Below, piece by piece: positions 36,073-44,861 of a stretch of DNA of 64,000 bases. The stretch spans positions 1-64,000 of the forward strand of contig NZ_BMFV01000003.1 of NCBI RefSeq assembly GCF_014639255.1, given 5' to 3'. Made by a program: the position numbers and the translations under genes. This DNA comes from Pullulanibacillus pueri (GTDB taxonomy: Bacteria; Bacillota; Bacilli; Bacillales; Sporolactobacillaceae). How positions within the stretch are numbered: position 1 is the stretch's first letter; each line of letters starts with the position of its first letter. A model generated the notes under the pieces. The model was not told the origin of the DNA. It did not search any database and saw only the letters and a list, made by a program, of their open reading frames with translations.

Positions 36073-36726
36073 ATGGGGAAAGCATTGATATTTCAAGGCG
36101 GCTGGGAAGGGCATCAACCCGACCAGGTCGCAGACATTCTCGCAGGGATATTGAGAGAAGAACATTTTGACGTGAAAATAACAGATACATTAGAAACCTT
36201 AGAAAAGGACGATCTTACAAGCTATGACCTCATTGTCCCGAATTGGACACAAGGCACTATCACCTCCGATCAACTCAAACCGCTTCTTGAAGCTGTAGCC
36301 AACGGAACAGGTCTTGCTGGCTTACACGGGGGAATGGGAGATTCCTTTCGCGACGCTGTTGACTATCAATTTATGGTTGGAGGACAGTGGGTGGCCCATC
36401 CGGGGAATGATGGGATGACGTATCAGGTCCGTATCCTTGATGCTGACCATCCTTTGACCGAGGGCATGAAAGATTTCGAAGTGGTCTCTGAGCAATATTA
36501 TATGCATGTTGACCCTGCTGTTAAGGTCCATGCCGTCACACGGTTCCCGAATGCAGAAGGGCCTTATGCTGCGAATGGGGAAGTAGATATCCCTGTTGTG
36601 TGGTCCAAAAAGTGGGGCGAGGGGAACGTCTACTACTGTTCATTAGGTCACGTTGCTGAAATCGTGAGGATGCCTGAAGTCATAGCGTTGATGAGAAAAG
36701 GCATGATGTGGGCTGCCCGAAAATAA
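36073..36726 (+). CDS. ThuA domain protein
   Basis: A 217-aa protein of the ThuA/trehalose-utilisation family, which has a class-I glutamine-amidotransferase-like fold. GKALIFQGGWEGHQP, GTGLAGLHGGMGDSF and YYCSLGHV are the recognisable blocks. ThuA of rhizobia accompanies the oxidation of disaccharides to 3-keto forms; here it is flanked by Gfo/Idh enzymes, a comparable context. TTGGAGG precedes ATG 36073. Confidence 0.87.
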   Translation: MGKALIFQGGWEGHQPDQVADILAGILREEHFDVKITDTLETLEKDDLTSYDLIVPNWTQGTITSDQLKPLLEAVANGTGLAGLHGGMGDSFRDAVDYQFMVGGQWVAHPGNDGMTYQVRILDADHPLTEGMKDFEVVSEQYYMHVDPAVKVHAVTRFPNAEGPYAANGEVDIPVVWSKKWGEGNVYYCSLGHVAEIVRMPEVIALMRKGMMWAARK

Positions 36727-36748
36727 AAGGCTTGGAATGAGGCTAATG

Positions 36749-36779
36749 GTGGGACGAAGAGTCTGACTCTTTGCCCCAC
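36749..36779 (+). other. Hairpin between thuA-like gene and xylA
   Basis: GTGGGACGAAGAGT pairs with ACTCTTTGCCCCAC, with a loop of a few bases and no T run. It may be an RNA processing or stability element, separating xylA from upstream genes. Confidence 0.55.
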
Positions 36780-36813
36780 GGATTATTAATAATTTTACTA
36801 GGAGAGATCACAG

Positions 36814-38130
36814 ATGAGTTATTTTGCAGATGTTGAAAACATTAAATATGAAGGAAAAGAATCGACGAATCCGCTTGCCTTTAAATTTTATAATCCGGAC
36901 GAGGTTATTGGCGGAAAAACAATGAAGGAATGGTTACGTTTTTCAGTTGCTTATTGGCATACCTTTACGATGGATGGAACCGATCCGTTTGGGGCCGCAA
37001 CAATGGATCGTCCTTTTAATAACAAAGCTCAAGCGTTAGATGCAGCCAAAGCGCGTGCTGAAGCCGCCTTTGAGTTTTTTCAAAAACTAGGCGTTCCTTT
37101 TTATGCCTTTCATGATGTTGATATTGCCCCAGAAGGCGATACATTGAGTGAAAGTAATAAAAATATCGATGAGATTGTCGCTATTTTAAAAGAGAGTCAA
37201 AAAGCTTCTGGTATCGATCTTCTATGGAATACCGCCAATATGTTTACCCATCCACGTTTTATGCATGGGGCTGCGACTTCCAGTAATGCTGACGTTTATG
37301 CCTATTCAGCTGCGAAGGTTAAAAAAGGTTTAGAAGTAGCTAAAGAACTTGGTGCCCAAAACTATGTTTTTTGGGGTGGAAGAGAAGGGTATGAGAGTCT
37401 TCTCAATACTAATATGGCTCTTGAATTAGATAATCTTGCGCGTTTCTATCATATGGCGGTTGACTATGCGAAGGAAATTGGCTATGAAGGGCAGTTTTTA
37501 ATTGAACCTAAGCCAAAGGAACCAACAAAACATCAATATGATTATGATACAGCTACAGCATTTGCCTTTTTACAAAAATATGATTTGGCTGATCATTTTA
37601 AAGTCAATATTGAAGCTAATCATGCGACACTTGCGGGTCATACATTCGAGCATGAACTCCATTATGCACGGGTAAACAATATCTTAGGATCTGTTGATGC
37701 TAACCAAGGTGATGTCCTACTTGGTTGGGATACAGATGAGTTTCCAACCGATGTCTATGCGACAACCCTCGCCATGATTGAAATTATTAAAAACGGTGGC
37801 CTTGGAAAAGGTGGACTTAACTTTGATGCTAAAGTGCGACGGACCTCCTTTGAGCCCATCGATCTCTTCTATGCGCATATTGTAGGAATGGATAGTTTTG
37901 CTTTAGGACTAAAAACGGCGCACCGTCTCATTGAGGATAAAGTTTTAGATAACTTTACCCAAGAACGTTACAAAAGCTTTACGGCCGGCATTGGCCTTGA
38001 TATTGTCAATGGAAAAACGGATTTCCATAAGCTCGAAGCACATGCCTTGAAAACGTCCATTAAAAATCAATCCAGTCATCATGAACTGATTCGTGGTGTG
38101 CTTAATCAATATCTCTTAACAAATCAATAA
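36814..38130 (+). CDS. xylA: Xylose isomerase
   Basis: Converts D-xylose to D-xylulose; 438 aa, the usual length of class II enzymes. [24 protein letters not shown] (catalytic His and Asp), [26 protein letters not shown] and [17 protein letters not shown] are all diagnostic. AGGAGAG precedes ATG 36814. It is the anchor for interpreting the surrounding operon as xylose-related. Confidence 0.97.
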   Translation: MSYFADVENIKYEGKESTNPLAFKFYNPDEVIGGKTMKEWLRFSVAYWHTFTMDGTDPFGAATMDRPFNNKAQALDAAKARAEAAFEFFQKLGVPFYAFHDVDIAPEGDTLSESNKNIDEIVAILKESQKASGIDLLWNTANMFTHPRFMHGAATSSNADVYAYSAAKVKKGLEVAKELGAQNYVFWGGREGYESLLNTNMALELDNLARFYHMAVDYAKEIGYEGQFLIEPKPKEPTKHQYDYDTATAFAFLQKYDLADHFKVNIEANHATLAGHTFEHELHYARVNNILGSVDANQGDVLLGWDTDEFPTDVYATTLAMIEIIKNGGLGKGGLNFDAKVRRTSFEPIDLFYAHIVGMDSFALGLKTAHRLIEDKVLDNFTQERYKSFTAGIGLDIVNGKTDFHKLEAHALKTSIKNQSSHHELIRGVLNQYLLTNQ

Positions 38131-38154
38131 TCAATAGAATAGAAGAGTATTGAG

Positions 38155-38188
38155 ATGCGGGTACAGCACGAGGTGTACCCGCATTTTA
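38155..38188 (+). terminator. Terminator between xylA and xylB
   Basis: A perfect 11-base stem, ATGCGGGTACA with TGTACCCGCAT, an 8-base loop and TTTTATT after it. xylB follows within 60 bases without an obvious promoter, so read-through probably lowers xylB relative to xylA. Confidence 0.8.
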
Positions 38189-38243
38189 TTACATGTTTAT
38201 ATGTAGGGAGGAAGACCCTATGTTTGGAATGGGAGGGTGCCAA

Positions 38244-39740
38244 ATGGAATATGTTCTAGGTGTAGATCTTGGAACAAGTGCAGTGAAAGTATTACTAGTG
38301 GATCAAAAAGGAAAAGTGACAGCTGAGTGTTCGAGAGATTATCCACTCTATCATGAAGGTCCGGGGTATAGTGAACAAGACCCTGATGATTGGGTTCGAG
38401 AAACGAAAGTAGCATTAACCGATTTAGTTAAGCAATCAGGAGTGTTGCCTGATCAAATAAAAGGTCTTAGTTTCTCTGGTCAAATGCATGGTCTTATTTT
38501 GTTAGATGAACAGATGCAACCGTTGCGTCGTGCTATATTGTGGAATGATACCCGAACCTCCGAGGAATGTCGTGAAATTGAAGAACGCCTTGGCTTAAAG
38601 ACTCTTCTTGATATTGCTAAAAATCGAGCATTAGAAGGCTTTACACTTCCAAAGTTACTCTGGGTGAAGAAACATGAGCCTGAATTGTTTAAGAAAGCTT
38701 CTGTCTTTTTGTTACCCAAGGATTATGTGCGTTATTGTTTAACCGGGCATATCGCAATGGACTTATCCGATGCCGCAGGAACCTTATTACTTGATGTTGC
38801 AGCAAAAAAATGGAGTGATGAGATCGCTAAGACATTTGGTCTTGACCCTTCACTTTTCCCTCCGTTAGTAGAATCTGAAGCTTATATTGGGGATTTGAAT
38901 AAAAAGGTAGCGGAAGAAACGGGATTGAGTGTACACATGAAAGTTTTTGCTGGAGGAGCTGATAACGCCTGTGGCGCAACAGGGTCTGGGATCCTCTCTC
39001 CGGGCAAGACAATGTGCAGTATCGGAACATCAGGGGTTGTCCTCTCGTACGAAGAAAATGATGAGCGGGACTTTAATGGGAAGCTCCACTATTTCAATCA
39101 TGCGAAAAAGAACAGCTTTTATAGCATGGGCGTGACATTGGCTGCCGGTTATAGTCTTGGCTGGTTTCGAAAAACATTCGCAGCTGAGCAATCCTTTGAT
39201 CACATTATCGCCAATATAAGTGAGGTTCCTTGTGGTTCTAAGGGGTTACTTTTTACACCTTACATCGTTGGTGAGCGCACGCCCCATGCTGATAGCCAGA
39301 TCCGGGGTTCCTTTTTGGGTGTTGATGCTACTCATACACGCTGGGATTTTGCCCGGTCGGTTATCGAAGGCATTACTTTCTCTTTGAATGAATCTATTAA
39401 GATTATGAAGGAAAGCGGGCAAACCATCACGTCGATCCTTTCGATTGGTGGAGGGGCTAAAAGTGAAACCTGGCTTCAGATTCAGGCCGATGTGTTCAAT
39501 ACCCCTGTCGTCCAGTTACAAAATGAACAAGGGCCAGGGTTAGGGGCGGCCATGCTCGCTGCTGTAGGCTGTGGATGGTTTGATTCGTTAGAAGCCTGCG
39601 CAGATGCCTTTATTGAGACAGAAAAAACGTTAGAACCGATTCAAGAGAATGTTGAGCGCTATGAGGAACTTTTTGCTTTGTATCAGCAGGTTTATCCACA
39701 GTCTCAAGCCATCAGTCATGGCTTGCAACATTTTAAGTAA
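38244..39740 (+). CDS. xylB: Xylulokinase
   Basis: Phosphorylates D-xylulose for the pentose phosphate pathway. A FGGY kinase of 498 aa: YVLGVDLGTSAVKVLLVDQ at the start, GLSFSGQMHGL near 75, ILWNDTRT near 99, and the C-terminal ATPase segment SIGGGAKSETWLQIQADVF. There are two in-frame starts with separate ribosome sites: ATG 38220 behind AGGGAGG and ATG 38244 behind GGGAGG; homologues start like the second. Confidence 0.95.
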   Translation: MEYVLGVDLGTSAVKVLLVDQKGKVTAECSRDYPLYHEGPGYSEQDPDDWVRETKVALTDLVKQSGVLPDQIKGLSFSGQMHGLILLDEQMQPLRRAILWNDTRTSEECREIEERLGLKTLLDIAKNRALEGFTLPKLLWVKKHEPELFKKASVFLLPKDYVRYCLTGHIAMDLSDAAGTLLLDVAAKKWSDEIAKTFGLDPSLFPPLVESEAYIGDLNKKVAEETGLSVHMKVFAGGADNACGATGSGILSPGKTMCSIGTSGVVLSYEENDERDFNGKLHYFNHAKKNSFYSMGVTLAAGYSLGWFRKTFAAEQSFDHIIANISEVPCGSKGLLFTPYIVGERTPHADSQIRGSFLGVDATHTRWDFARSVIEGITFSLNESIKIMKESGQTITSILSIGGGAKSETWLQIQADVFNTPVVQLQNEQGPGLGAAMLAAVGCGWFDSLEACADAFIETEKTLEPIQENVERYEELFALYQQVYPQSQAISHGLQHFK

Positions 39741-39814
39741 AATTTAGAATTTTGCTAATAAGGCAGCGGGATAATTTTTTTTAAAAAAAGGACCCTAGAT
39801 GAGATTAAATCTAT

Positions 39815-39837
39815 TATAATATATGAAAGCGGTTAAA
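39815..39837 (+). promoter_or_regulatory. -10 box and cre-like site before the 39.8-42.7 kb operon
   Basis: TATAAT at 39815-39820 (the -35 is poor) is followed by TGAAAGCGGTTAAA at 39824-39837, 13 of 14 against cre. This would be a roadblock site for CcpA. The box ends 15 bases before the first ATG, with GGAGGAGAG between. Confidence 0.5.
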
Positions 39838-39851
39838 GGAGGAGAGATGAC

Positions 39852-40613
39852 ATGAGTCAATTCGGTCTACAATTATATTCAGTGCGAGATAAGACAAGTG
39901 AAGACTTTTTAGGAACGATCCGAAAAATCGGTGAGATGGGCTATGATGGCGTGCAGTTTGCTGGCTTTTTTAATACACCTTCTCGAGAGCTAAAAAAGGT
40001 TCTGGATGAAAGTGGTCTTGTGAGTGCGGGCAGTCATATGGGGCTTGATGCCTTAACAGGGGATCAATTACACTCAACACTCGAATATAACCACGAAATC
40101 AATAACCATTTAATCATTTGTCCATCTTTACCAAAAGAATATCAAGAAAGCGCAGAAGCTTATAAACGAGCGGCTGAAGCATTAAATCGTATTGGAGAAG
40201 TCTGTAAAAAAGAAGGCTTTGTCTTTGGCTACCATAACCACGATTTTGAATTTAAGCCATTTGCAGATGGTCAGCGTGGATTTGATATTTTATTCGCAAA
40301 TTCTGATCCCGAGTATGTAAAGGTAGAGCTTGATTGTTATTGGGTGACTAACGGTGGATTGGATCCTGAAGCGATTATTCGTAAGCATAAGGAACGCTGT
40401 GTGTCTCTTCATATTAAAGATATGAAAGAGGCCAACGGAAAGAGAGTCAGTACCGAAGTTGGTAATGGAACCCTCGATATTAAGAATCTACTGGACATTG
40501 GTGAGACGTATGGTGTCAGCTGGTTCACAGTAGAACAAGAAGATTTTGAGCAGGATACACTTGAAAGTGCTGCTATCAACATTAAGAATTTACGTAAAAT
40601 TAAGGGGGAATAA
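39852..40613 (+). CDS. Sugar phosphate isomerase/epimerase (TIM barrel)
   Basis: A 253-aa AP-endonuclease-2-fold enzyme. FGLQLYSVRDKT and IGEMGYDGVQFAGF open the barrel; metal ligands are in FGYHNHDFEF, VELDCYWV, SLHIKDM and TVEQEDFE. Proteins with this pattern are widely found next to Gfo/Idh enzymes, as here (next gene starts 2 bases later). GGAGGAGAG precedes ATG 39852. Specific substrate unknown. Confidence 0.87.
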   Translation: MSQFGLQLYSVRDKTSEDFLGTIRKIGEMGYDGVQFAGFFNTPSRELKKVLDESGLVSAGSHMGLDALTGDQLHSTLEYNHEINNHLIICPSLPKEYQESAEAYKRAAEALNRIGEVCKKEGFVFGYHNHDFEFKPFADGQRGFDILFANSDPEYVKVELDCYWVTNGGLDPEAIIRKHKERCVSLHIKDMKEANGKRVSTEVGNGTLDIKNLLDIGETYGVSWFTVEQEDFEQDTLESAAINIKNLRKIKGE

Positions 40614-40615
40614 AA

Positions 40616-41626
40616 ATGATTTCAGTCGCAATGTTAAGTAAATGGCATGTTCATGCCGGAGACTATGCACGTCAGGCAACGGAAAATCCTAATCTTTCAA
40701 TTGAAAAAGTATGGGATGAAGATGCTGAACGCGGCGCAGCTTGGGCAAAGGAATTAGGCGTTGCCTTTGAAGCGGATTTATCAAAAGTATTAGCGGATCC
40801 TACAATTGACGCAGTGATAGTGGATACACCGACCAATTTACATAAAAAAGTGATTTTGGAAGCGATTCACTATGGTAAGCATGTCTTTACTGAAAAAGTA
40901 TTGGCTTTCACAGTAAAAGATTGTGAAGAAATCTATAAAGCAGCTGAAGAAAAAGGCGTTAAGCTCATGGCTTCTTTGCCACGATTAACCGAGTCTCATT
41001 ACTTAATGGCTCAAGATGTCCTCGACAGGGGGATCCTTGGTGAGCTCACCACCATTCGATGCCGCTTGGCACATAATGGTGCTGTTCCACCGGAAGGCAA
41101 AACGCAAGGCTGGTTACCACCGCATTTCTTCGATCCTGTTAGCTGTGGTGGTGGGGCTCTTATTGATTTAGGCGCTCATCCAATTTATTTGACCAATCGT
41201 TTGGCAGGAGAGGCAAAATCACTTACAGCTAGCCTTTCTTCCTTCTTAGGGCACCAAGTAGATGACAATGCAGTGGTGTTGGTTGATTATGAATCTGGCG
41301 CACAGGGCATTATTGAAGCCGGTTTCGTCTCTAATGGGAGTCCTTTTACACTTGAATTATATGGAACAAAAGGCTCGCTATTAATTGATGACCAAATTGT
41401 TCGTTTAAATGCAGATCATCCAGATGCTGGAACGATCAAGCAGGAAGATCTTCCTAGGCCTATCTCATCTGCAATGCAGCAATGGGTGGATGCCATCCTT
41501 AATGATCAAGAACCTGCGATTACTAAAAAGGATGTTATAAAATTAACAGAAATTAATGAGGCCGCTGCTCTTTCTAATAAAGAAGGTCGACGAATTGAAC
41601 TTAAAGAGGTTGTTCAAAAGGCTTAA
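40616..41626 (+). CDS. Gfo/Idh/MocA family oxidoreductase, EKV variant
   Basis: A 336-aa enzyme. The N-terminus ISVAMLSKWHVHAGDYARQA lacks the normal GxGxxG glycine pattern, and the EKP motif is EKV (TEKVLAFTVKDCE). The histidine motif CGGGALIDLGAHPIYLTNRL is intact. Cofactor handling may therefore differ from the neighbours. Starts two bases after the TIM-barrel gene with AAGGGGG as ribosome site. Confidence 0.83.
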   Translation: MISVAMLSKWHVHAGDYARQATENPNLSIEKVWDEDAERGAAWAKELGVAFEADLSKVLADPTIDAVIVDTPTNLHKKVILEAIHYGKHVFTEKVLAFTVKDCEEIYKAAEEKGVKLMASLPRLTESHYLMAQDVLDRGILGELTTIRCRLAHNGAVPPEGKTQGWLPPHFFDPVSCGGGALIDLGAHPIYLTNRLAGEAKSLTASLSSFLGHQVDDNAVVLVDYESGAQGIIEAGFVSNGSPFTLELYGTKGSLLIDDQIVRLNADHPDAGTIKQEDLPRPISSAMQQWVDAILNDQEPAITKKDVIKLTEINEAAALSNKEGRRIELKEVVQKA

Positions 41627-41692
41627 AGGGCATTCTTTGTGACATAATACGTAATAGCACAGGATATGAATGATGTATGGAGGTATCAACCA

Positions 41693-42736
41693 ATGAGTGA
41701 CCCGTTACGCGTAGGAATTATTGGCGCCGGAGGCATTTCTCGGGGGGCTCATCTCCCGAACTATCAAAAATGTGGTGAGCGTGTAAATGTGGTGGCCATT
41801 GCTGATGTGGCAAAAGATCGTGCTGTCGCTTTAGCTGAGGAATTTTCTATTCCTCATGCGTTCGGCAGTTTTGAGGAAATGCTTACCGAAGTAGATCTTG
41901 ACGCTGTCAGCGTATGTGTTCCAAATAAATTTCATGCCCCTGCGGTTATTGCAGCCTTAGAAGCAGGCTGTCACGTACTTTGTGAAAAGCCACCGGCAAT
42001 GACCGTTGCCGAGGCAGAGCAAATGGCGAAGACAGCAGAAAAAGCAGGGAAGATTCTCACCTATGGCTTCCATTATCGCCATCAACCTGAAGTGGAAACT
42101 TTAAAACGCTTCACAGAGGCAGGCGAACTGGGGGACATTTATTCTGCCAGAGTTCATGCGATCCGTCGTCGAGGGATCCCAGGCTGGGGCGTCTTTACGA
42201 ATAAAGAACTTCAAGGTGGAGGTCCGCTTATTGACATCGGAGTGCATATGTTAGATGCCGCTCTTTACTTAATGGGCTACCCCGAACCTGAAAGTGTTTA
42301 TGGAAGAACCCATCAAAAGCTTGGCAATCGTAAAGGTGTGGGTCTTATGGGCGATTGGGATTGGGAGAACTTCTCAATTGAAGATATGGCTATTGCAATG
42401 GTGACGTTCAAGAATGGTGCCACTCTAGTTTTAGAGACTGCGTTTGCCGCTAATGTTGAAAAAGCAGATGTGATGCAAGTGTCGTTAATGGGGGATAAAG
42501 GTGGAGCCGATGTGTTCCCTCTTAAAATTTATCAAGAGAAGCATGAGACATTGCTGGATGTTACTCCTGCATATTTGCCTAAAAAGGGTGGACATGAACT
42601 CGAAGTCCAGCGTTTTGTTGAATGCTGTCTGAATGGCACAACGCCTGTGAGTGTTCCTGAACAAGGTGTTGCTCTTCAAAAGATCATCAATGGGATTTAC
42701 GAATCCGCCGATACAGGTGAAGTTGTTCGATTTTAA
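41693..42736 (+). CDS. Gfo/Idh/MocA family oxidoreductase
   Basis: A 347-aa enzyme with the classic set: VGIIGAGGISRGAHLPNYQK, CEKPPAMTVAEAE near residue 95 and GGGPLIDIGVHMLDAALYLMG near 174. ATG 41693 is selected because GGAGGT lies just before it; the frame starts at 41666. It resembles the protein at 53650 in the second half (shared GGGPLID-GVH and ESA-GE/Q end). Last gene of its operon, closed by a terminator at 42749. Confidence 0.87.
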   Translation: MSDPLRVGIIGAGGISRGAHLPNYQKCGERVNVVAIADVAKDRAVALAEEFSIPHAFGSFEEMLTEVDLDAVSVCVPNKFHAPAVIAALEAGCHVLCEKPPAMTVAEAEQMAKTAEKAGKILTYGFHYRHQPEVETLKRFTEAGELGDIYSARVHAIRRRGIPGWGVFTNKELQGGGPLIDIGVHMLDAALYLMGYPEPESVYGRTHQKLGNRKGVGLMGDWDWENFSIEDMAIAMVTFKNGATLVLETAFAANVEKADVMQVSLMGDKGGADVFPLKIYQEKHETLLDVTPAYLPKKGGHELEVQRFVECCLNGTTPVSVPEQGVALQKIINGIYESADTGEVVRF

Positions 42737-42748
42737 AAAGAAACTTTA

Positions 42749-42792
42749 AAGCGTATCTTCTTACGAAAAGTCGTAAGAGATACGCTTTTTTT
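42749..42792 (+). terminator. Rho-independent terminator
   Basis: AAGCGTATCTTCTTACGA pairs with TCGTAAGAGATACGCTT apart from one mismatch, followed by seven Ts. Confidence 0.9.
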
Positions 42793-42924
42793 ATGCCAGA
42801 ATTATAACTTGCAGATGACCTTATAAGAGCAACTTTGGTTGGGTACAATCTAATGTGTGAAGGTATGCCCCAACACAAGGTTGTGCTTAGCGAAGCGGTG
42901 AAGTGCAAGCTCGCCAGGTTTTCT
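42792..42924 (+). repeat. Dispersed repeat, family B, copy 3
   Basis: Follows a T run and contains ATGCCAGAATT, GACCTTATAAGAGCAACTTTGG and AACACAAGGTTGTGCTTAGC-GAAGCGGTGAAG, the last part nearly identical to copy 2. It lies between two convergent genes. Confidence 0.65.
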
Positions 42925-42962
42925 AATATCTTATAAAAAGTCAGGTCAGCACATTCATGCTC

Positions 42963-44099
42963 TTAAAATTTCAACGCAGGCATCCACTCTTTCATATGTT
43001 GAGTGACCTTTTTATATAAAGAGGGGGCGTCTTTTAGCCCGTAATTTCCGGCCTTAGAAAGGGGAATAATATGATAATCCTTCTGATCGACCCAAGTAGG
43101 TGTAAATGTAGGATCAGAAACTTTAATGGTTGTTTTGGAATCTGTAATAACTTTATCAATCTTTAATTCTAATATCCCCGCTAACTTGCGATTGAGTTCA
43201 TCTTGACCTGAAAGGAAATTCCCTAACGAATATGCGACAAAGGTTTTGTGACCAGATTTCCCCTTGACCCAAGCCAAAGGTTGAAGGACATGGGGATGAT
43301 TTCCAATAATGATATCAACACCTTCATCAGCAAGAGCTTGGACTAATTGCTTCTGATCAGCATTGGGCATCGTTTCATATTCCTGACCAAAATGAAGGGC
43401 AACAACCACAACATCTGATTTCTTTTTTGCTGCCTTTACATCCTTTTTAATGGTGGGGAGATCAATTCTGTTGACGAGATACTCTTTATTTTTAGGCGTC
43501 GGAATGCCATTTGTCCCATAGGTATAGGCCAAAAAGGCAAATTTAATATCATTTTTCTCCACGATACGGAGTGTGTTGCGATCCTTTTCGGATAAAAAGC
43601 TTCCCGTATGAACCATTCCGATTTTGTCCCAGTAATGAATAGCGTTTTGAATGGCTTTCTCACCATGATCTAAAGTATGGTTATTGGCCATCGTAACAAC
43701 ATCGAACCCAGTATCCTTTAAAGCATCTCCGATTTCAAAGGGACTATTAAATGCAGGATAAGTAGAGAGTCCGATGGATTCCCCACCCATCATAGATTCT
43801 TGATTGGCAACGGCTATATCAGCTGAGGAAAGGATAGGTTTAACCTCTTCGAACATCGGTCTGAAATCGTAACCATTTTTTGTTTTAGCTTTTTCGTAGA
43901 CTTGAGAATGAATCAGAACATCGCCAACGGCAGCCAAAGTGACCGTCCTATCAATGGTTTTATGAGGTTGTGCAGAGGTCAAAACAGAGGGTATATTTTG
44001 CGTCTGTTGTGATTCTTCAGAATGCGTAAAGAAAATAACAAGCACCCCAATAGAGGCAGCCAACATTAGACCATATAGTACGACCCACTTATAACGCAT
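42963..44099 (-). CDS. CapA family protein (poly-gamma-glutamate synthesis-like)
   Basis: A 378-aa protein anchored by one N-terminal span (VVLYGLMLAASIGVLVIFF), then a metallophosphatase-like CapA domain: LAAVGDVLIHSQVY, ADIAVANQESMMGG, VVTMANNHTLDHG and IIGNHPHVLQPL. The His/Asp/Asn motifs are kept. Members act in capsule formation or are surface enzymes of unknown activity; no capB/capC genes are near. ATG 44099 is chosen over 44114 because GGGGGAA precedes it. A cre-like box lies upstream at 44157. Confidence 0.85.
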   Translation of the reverse strand: MRYKWVVLYGLMLAASIGVLVIFFTHSEESQQTQNIPSVLTSAQPHKTIDRTVTLAAVGDVLIHSQVYEKAKTKNGYDFRPMFEEVKPILSSADIAVANQESMMGGESIGLSTYPAFNSPFEIGDALKDTGFDVVTMANNHTLDHGEKAIQNAIHYWDKIGMVHTGSFLSEKDRNTLRIVEKNDIKFAFLAYTYGTNGIPTPKNKEYLVNRIDLPTIKKDVKAAKKKSDVVVVALHFGQEYETMPNADQKQLVQALADEGVDIIIGNHPHVLQPLAWVKGKSGHKTFVAYSLGNFLSGQDELNRKLAGILELKIDKVITDSKTTIKVSDPTFTPTWVDQKDYHIIPLSKAGNYGLKDAPSLYKKVTQHMKEWMPALKF

Positions 44100-44156
44100 A
44101 CAAAATTCCCCCATAAAATGACAAAATACACTCGGTTCATTATAGCAAAAATAAGG

Positions 44157-44170
44157 TGTAAGCGCTAAAA
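44157..44170 (+). promoter_or_regulatory. cre-like site upstream of the CapA-type gene
   Basis: TGTAAGCGCTAAAA matches cre in 13 of 14 positions, about 58 bases before the minus-strand start at 44099. Confidence 0.45.
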
Positions 44171-44213
44171 ATATTAAGAAACAGATTTATAACATTTGTT
44201 ACAATTGATATAG

Positions 44214-44672
44214 ATTGCGATGTAACGGGTAGGTGTCCCAAATAAAAGTAAGGCAAACAAAAGAACGCTGTGCTTGCACTAAAGAAGGAGCAGGCTAACA
44301 AAAGAAGCGTCTCACTTTCAAAAGCCATCTGCAACTTCCAAATGGTGCACGCATAAAGGCTGAAACTAACAAAACAACACTGCGCTTGCACTAAAGACAG
44401 CTTCTTCTAACAAAAAAGCGTCACAACAATCAAGTAAGTGATTGGAGCGTAAGGCGCGAGACTCCTTCGGGAGTAGCACGAGTCCGAAGATCCACTTGGG
44501 AACCAATCATCCATTCCCAAGTTAGCTGAGGCCACTAAGGACGATCGGTTAAATCGTCACGTCCTGTGACAACACCGATCCTACCCACGTCCTGTGGGCA
44601 TGAGGAAAGCGAGCGACCTGGAGCGGAAATCACACATTATCAGCTCCGCCCCCCTACCCGTTACGTCGCAAT
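44214..44672. mobile_element. Non-autonomous element with terminal inverted repeats (MITE-like)
   Basis: Left end 44214-44233 and right end 44653-44672 are inverted copies with one mismatch; the left end reads ATTGCGATGTAACGGGTAGG. The 459-base interior has no gene. Its left half carries two copies of a ~55-base unit (44256-44310 and 44368-44422, each with GCTTGCACTAAAG and CTAACAAAA); its right half is a family-A repeat in reverse. I see no target duplication. A fragment of the left end is found at 31568. Confidence 0.6.
44440..44635 (-). repeat. Dispersed repeat, family A, copy 3 (reverse orientation)
   Basis: Its reverse complement starts GTGTGATTTCCGCTCCAGG and ends TCTCGCGCCTTACGCTCCAA, with TCAGCTAACTTGGGAATGG in between, matching copy 2 at 14839, and TCGTCCTTAGTGGCC as in the long copies. 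It lies inside the element at 44214-44672. The remainder to 44861 is a promoter region. Confidence 0.8.
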
Positions 44673-44861
44673 TTCCTTCAACTCCTCAAATTCATGTCCT
44701 CTAAGAAAGCACCTTTTCCTAGAAAAAGGTCTTTAATAGAAACATAACTCTAGAAACCTAAATAATGACAAAAAATAATTCAGAAACCTCTTTTTTCTTT
44801 ATGCGTATTAGTATATGATGGGAAAAACATACTATTTTCTACATTGAAGGGAGAGAAGTGA

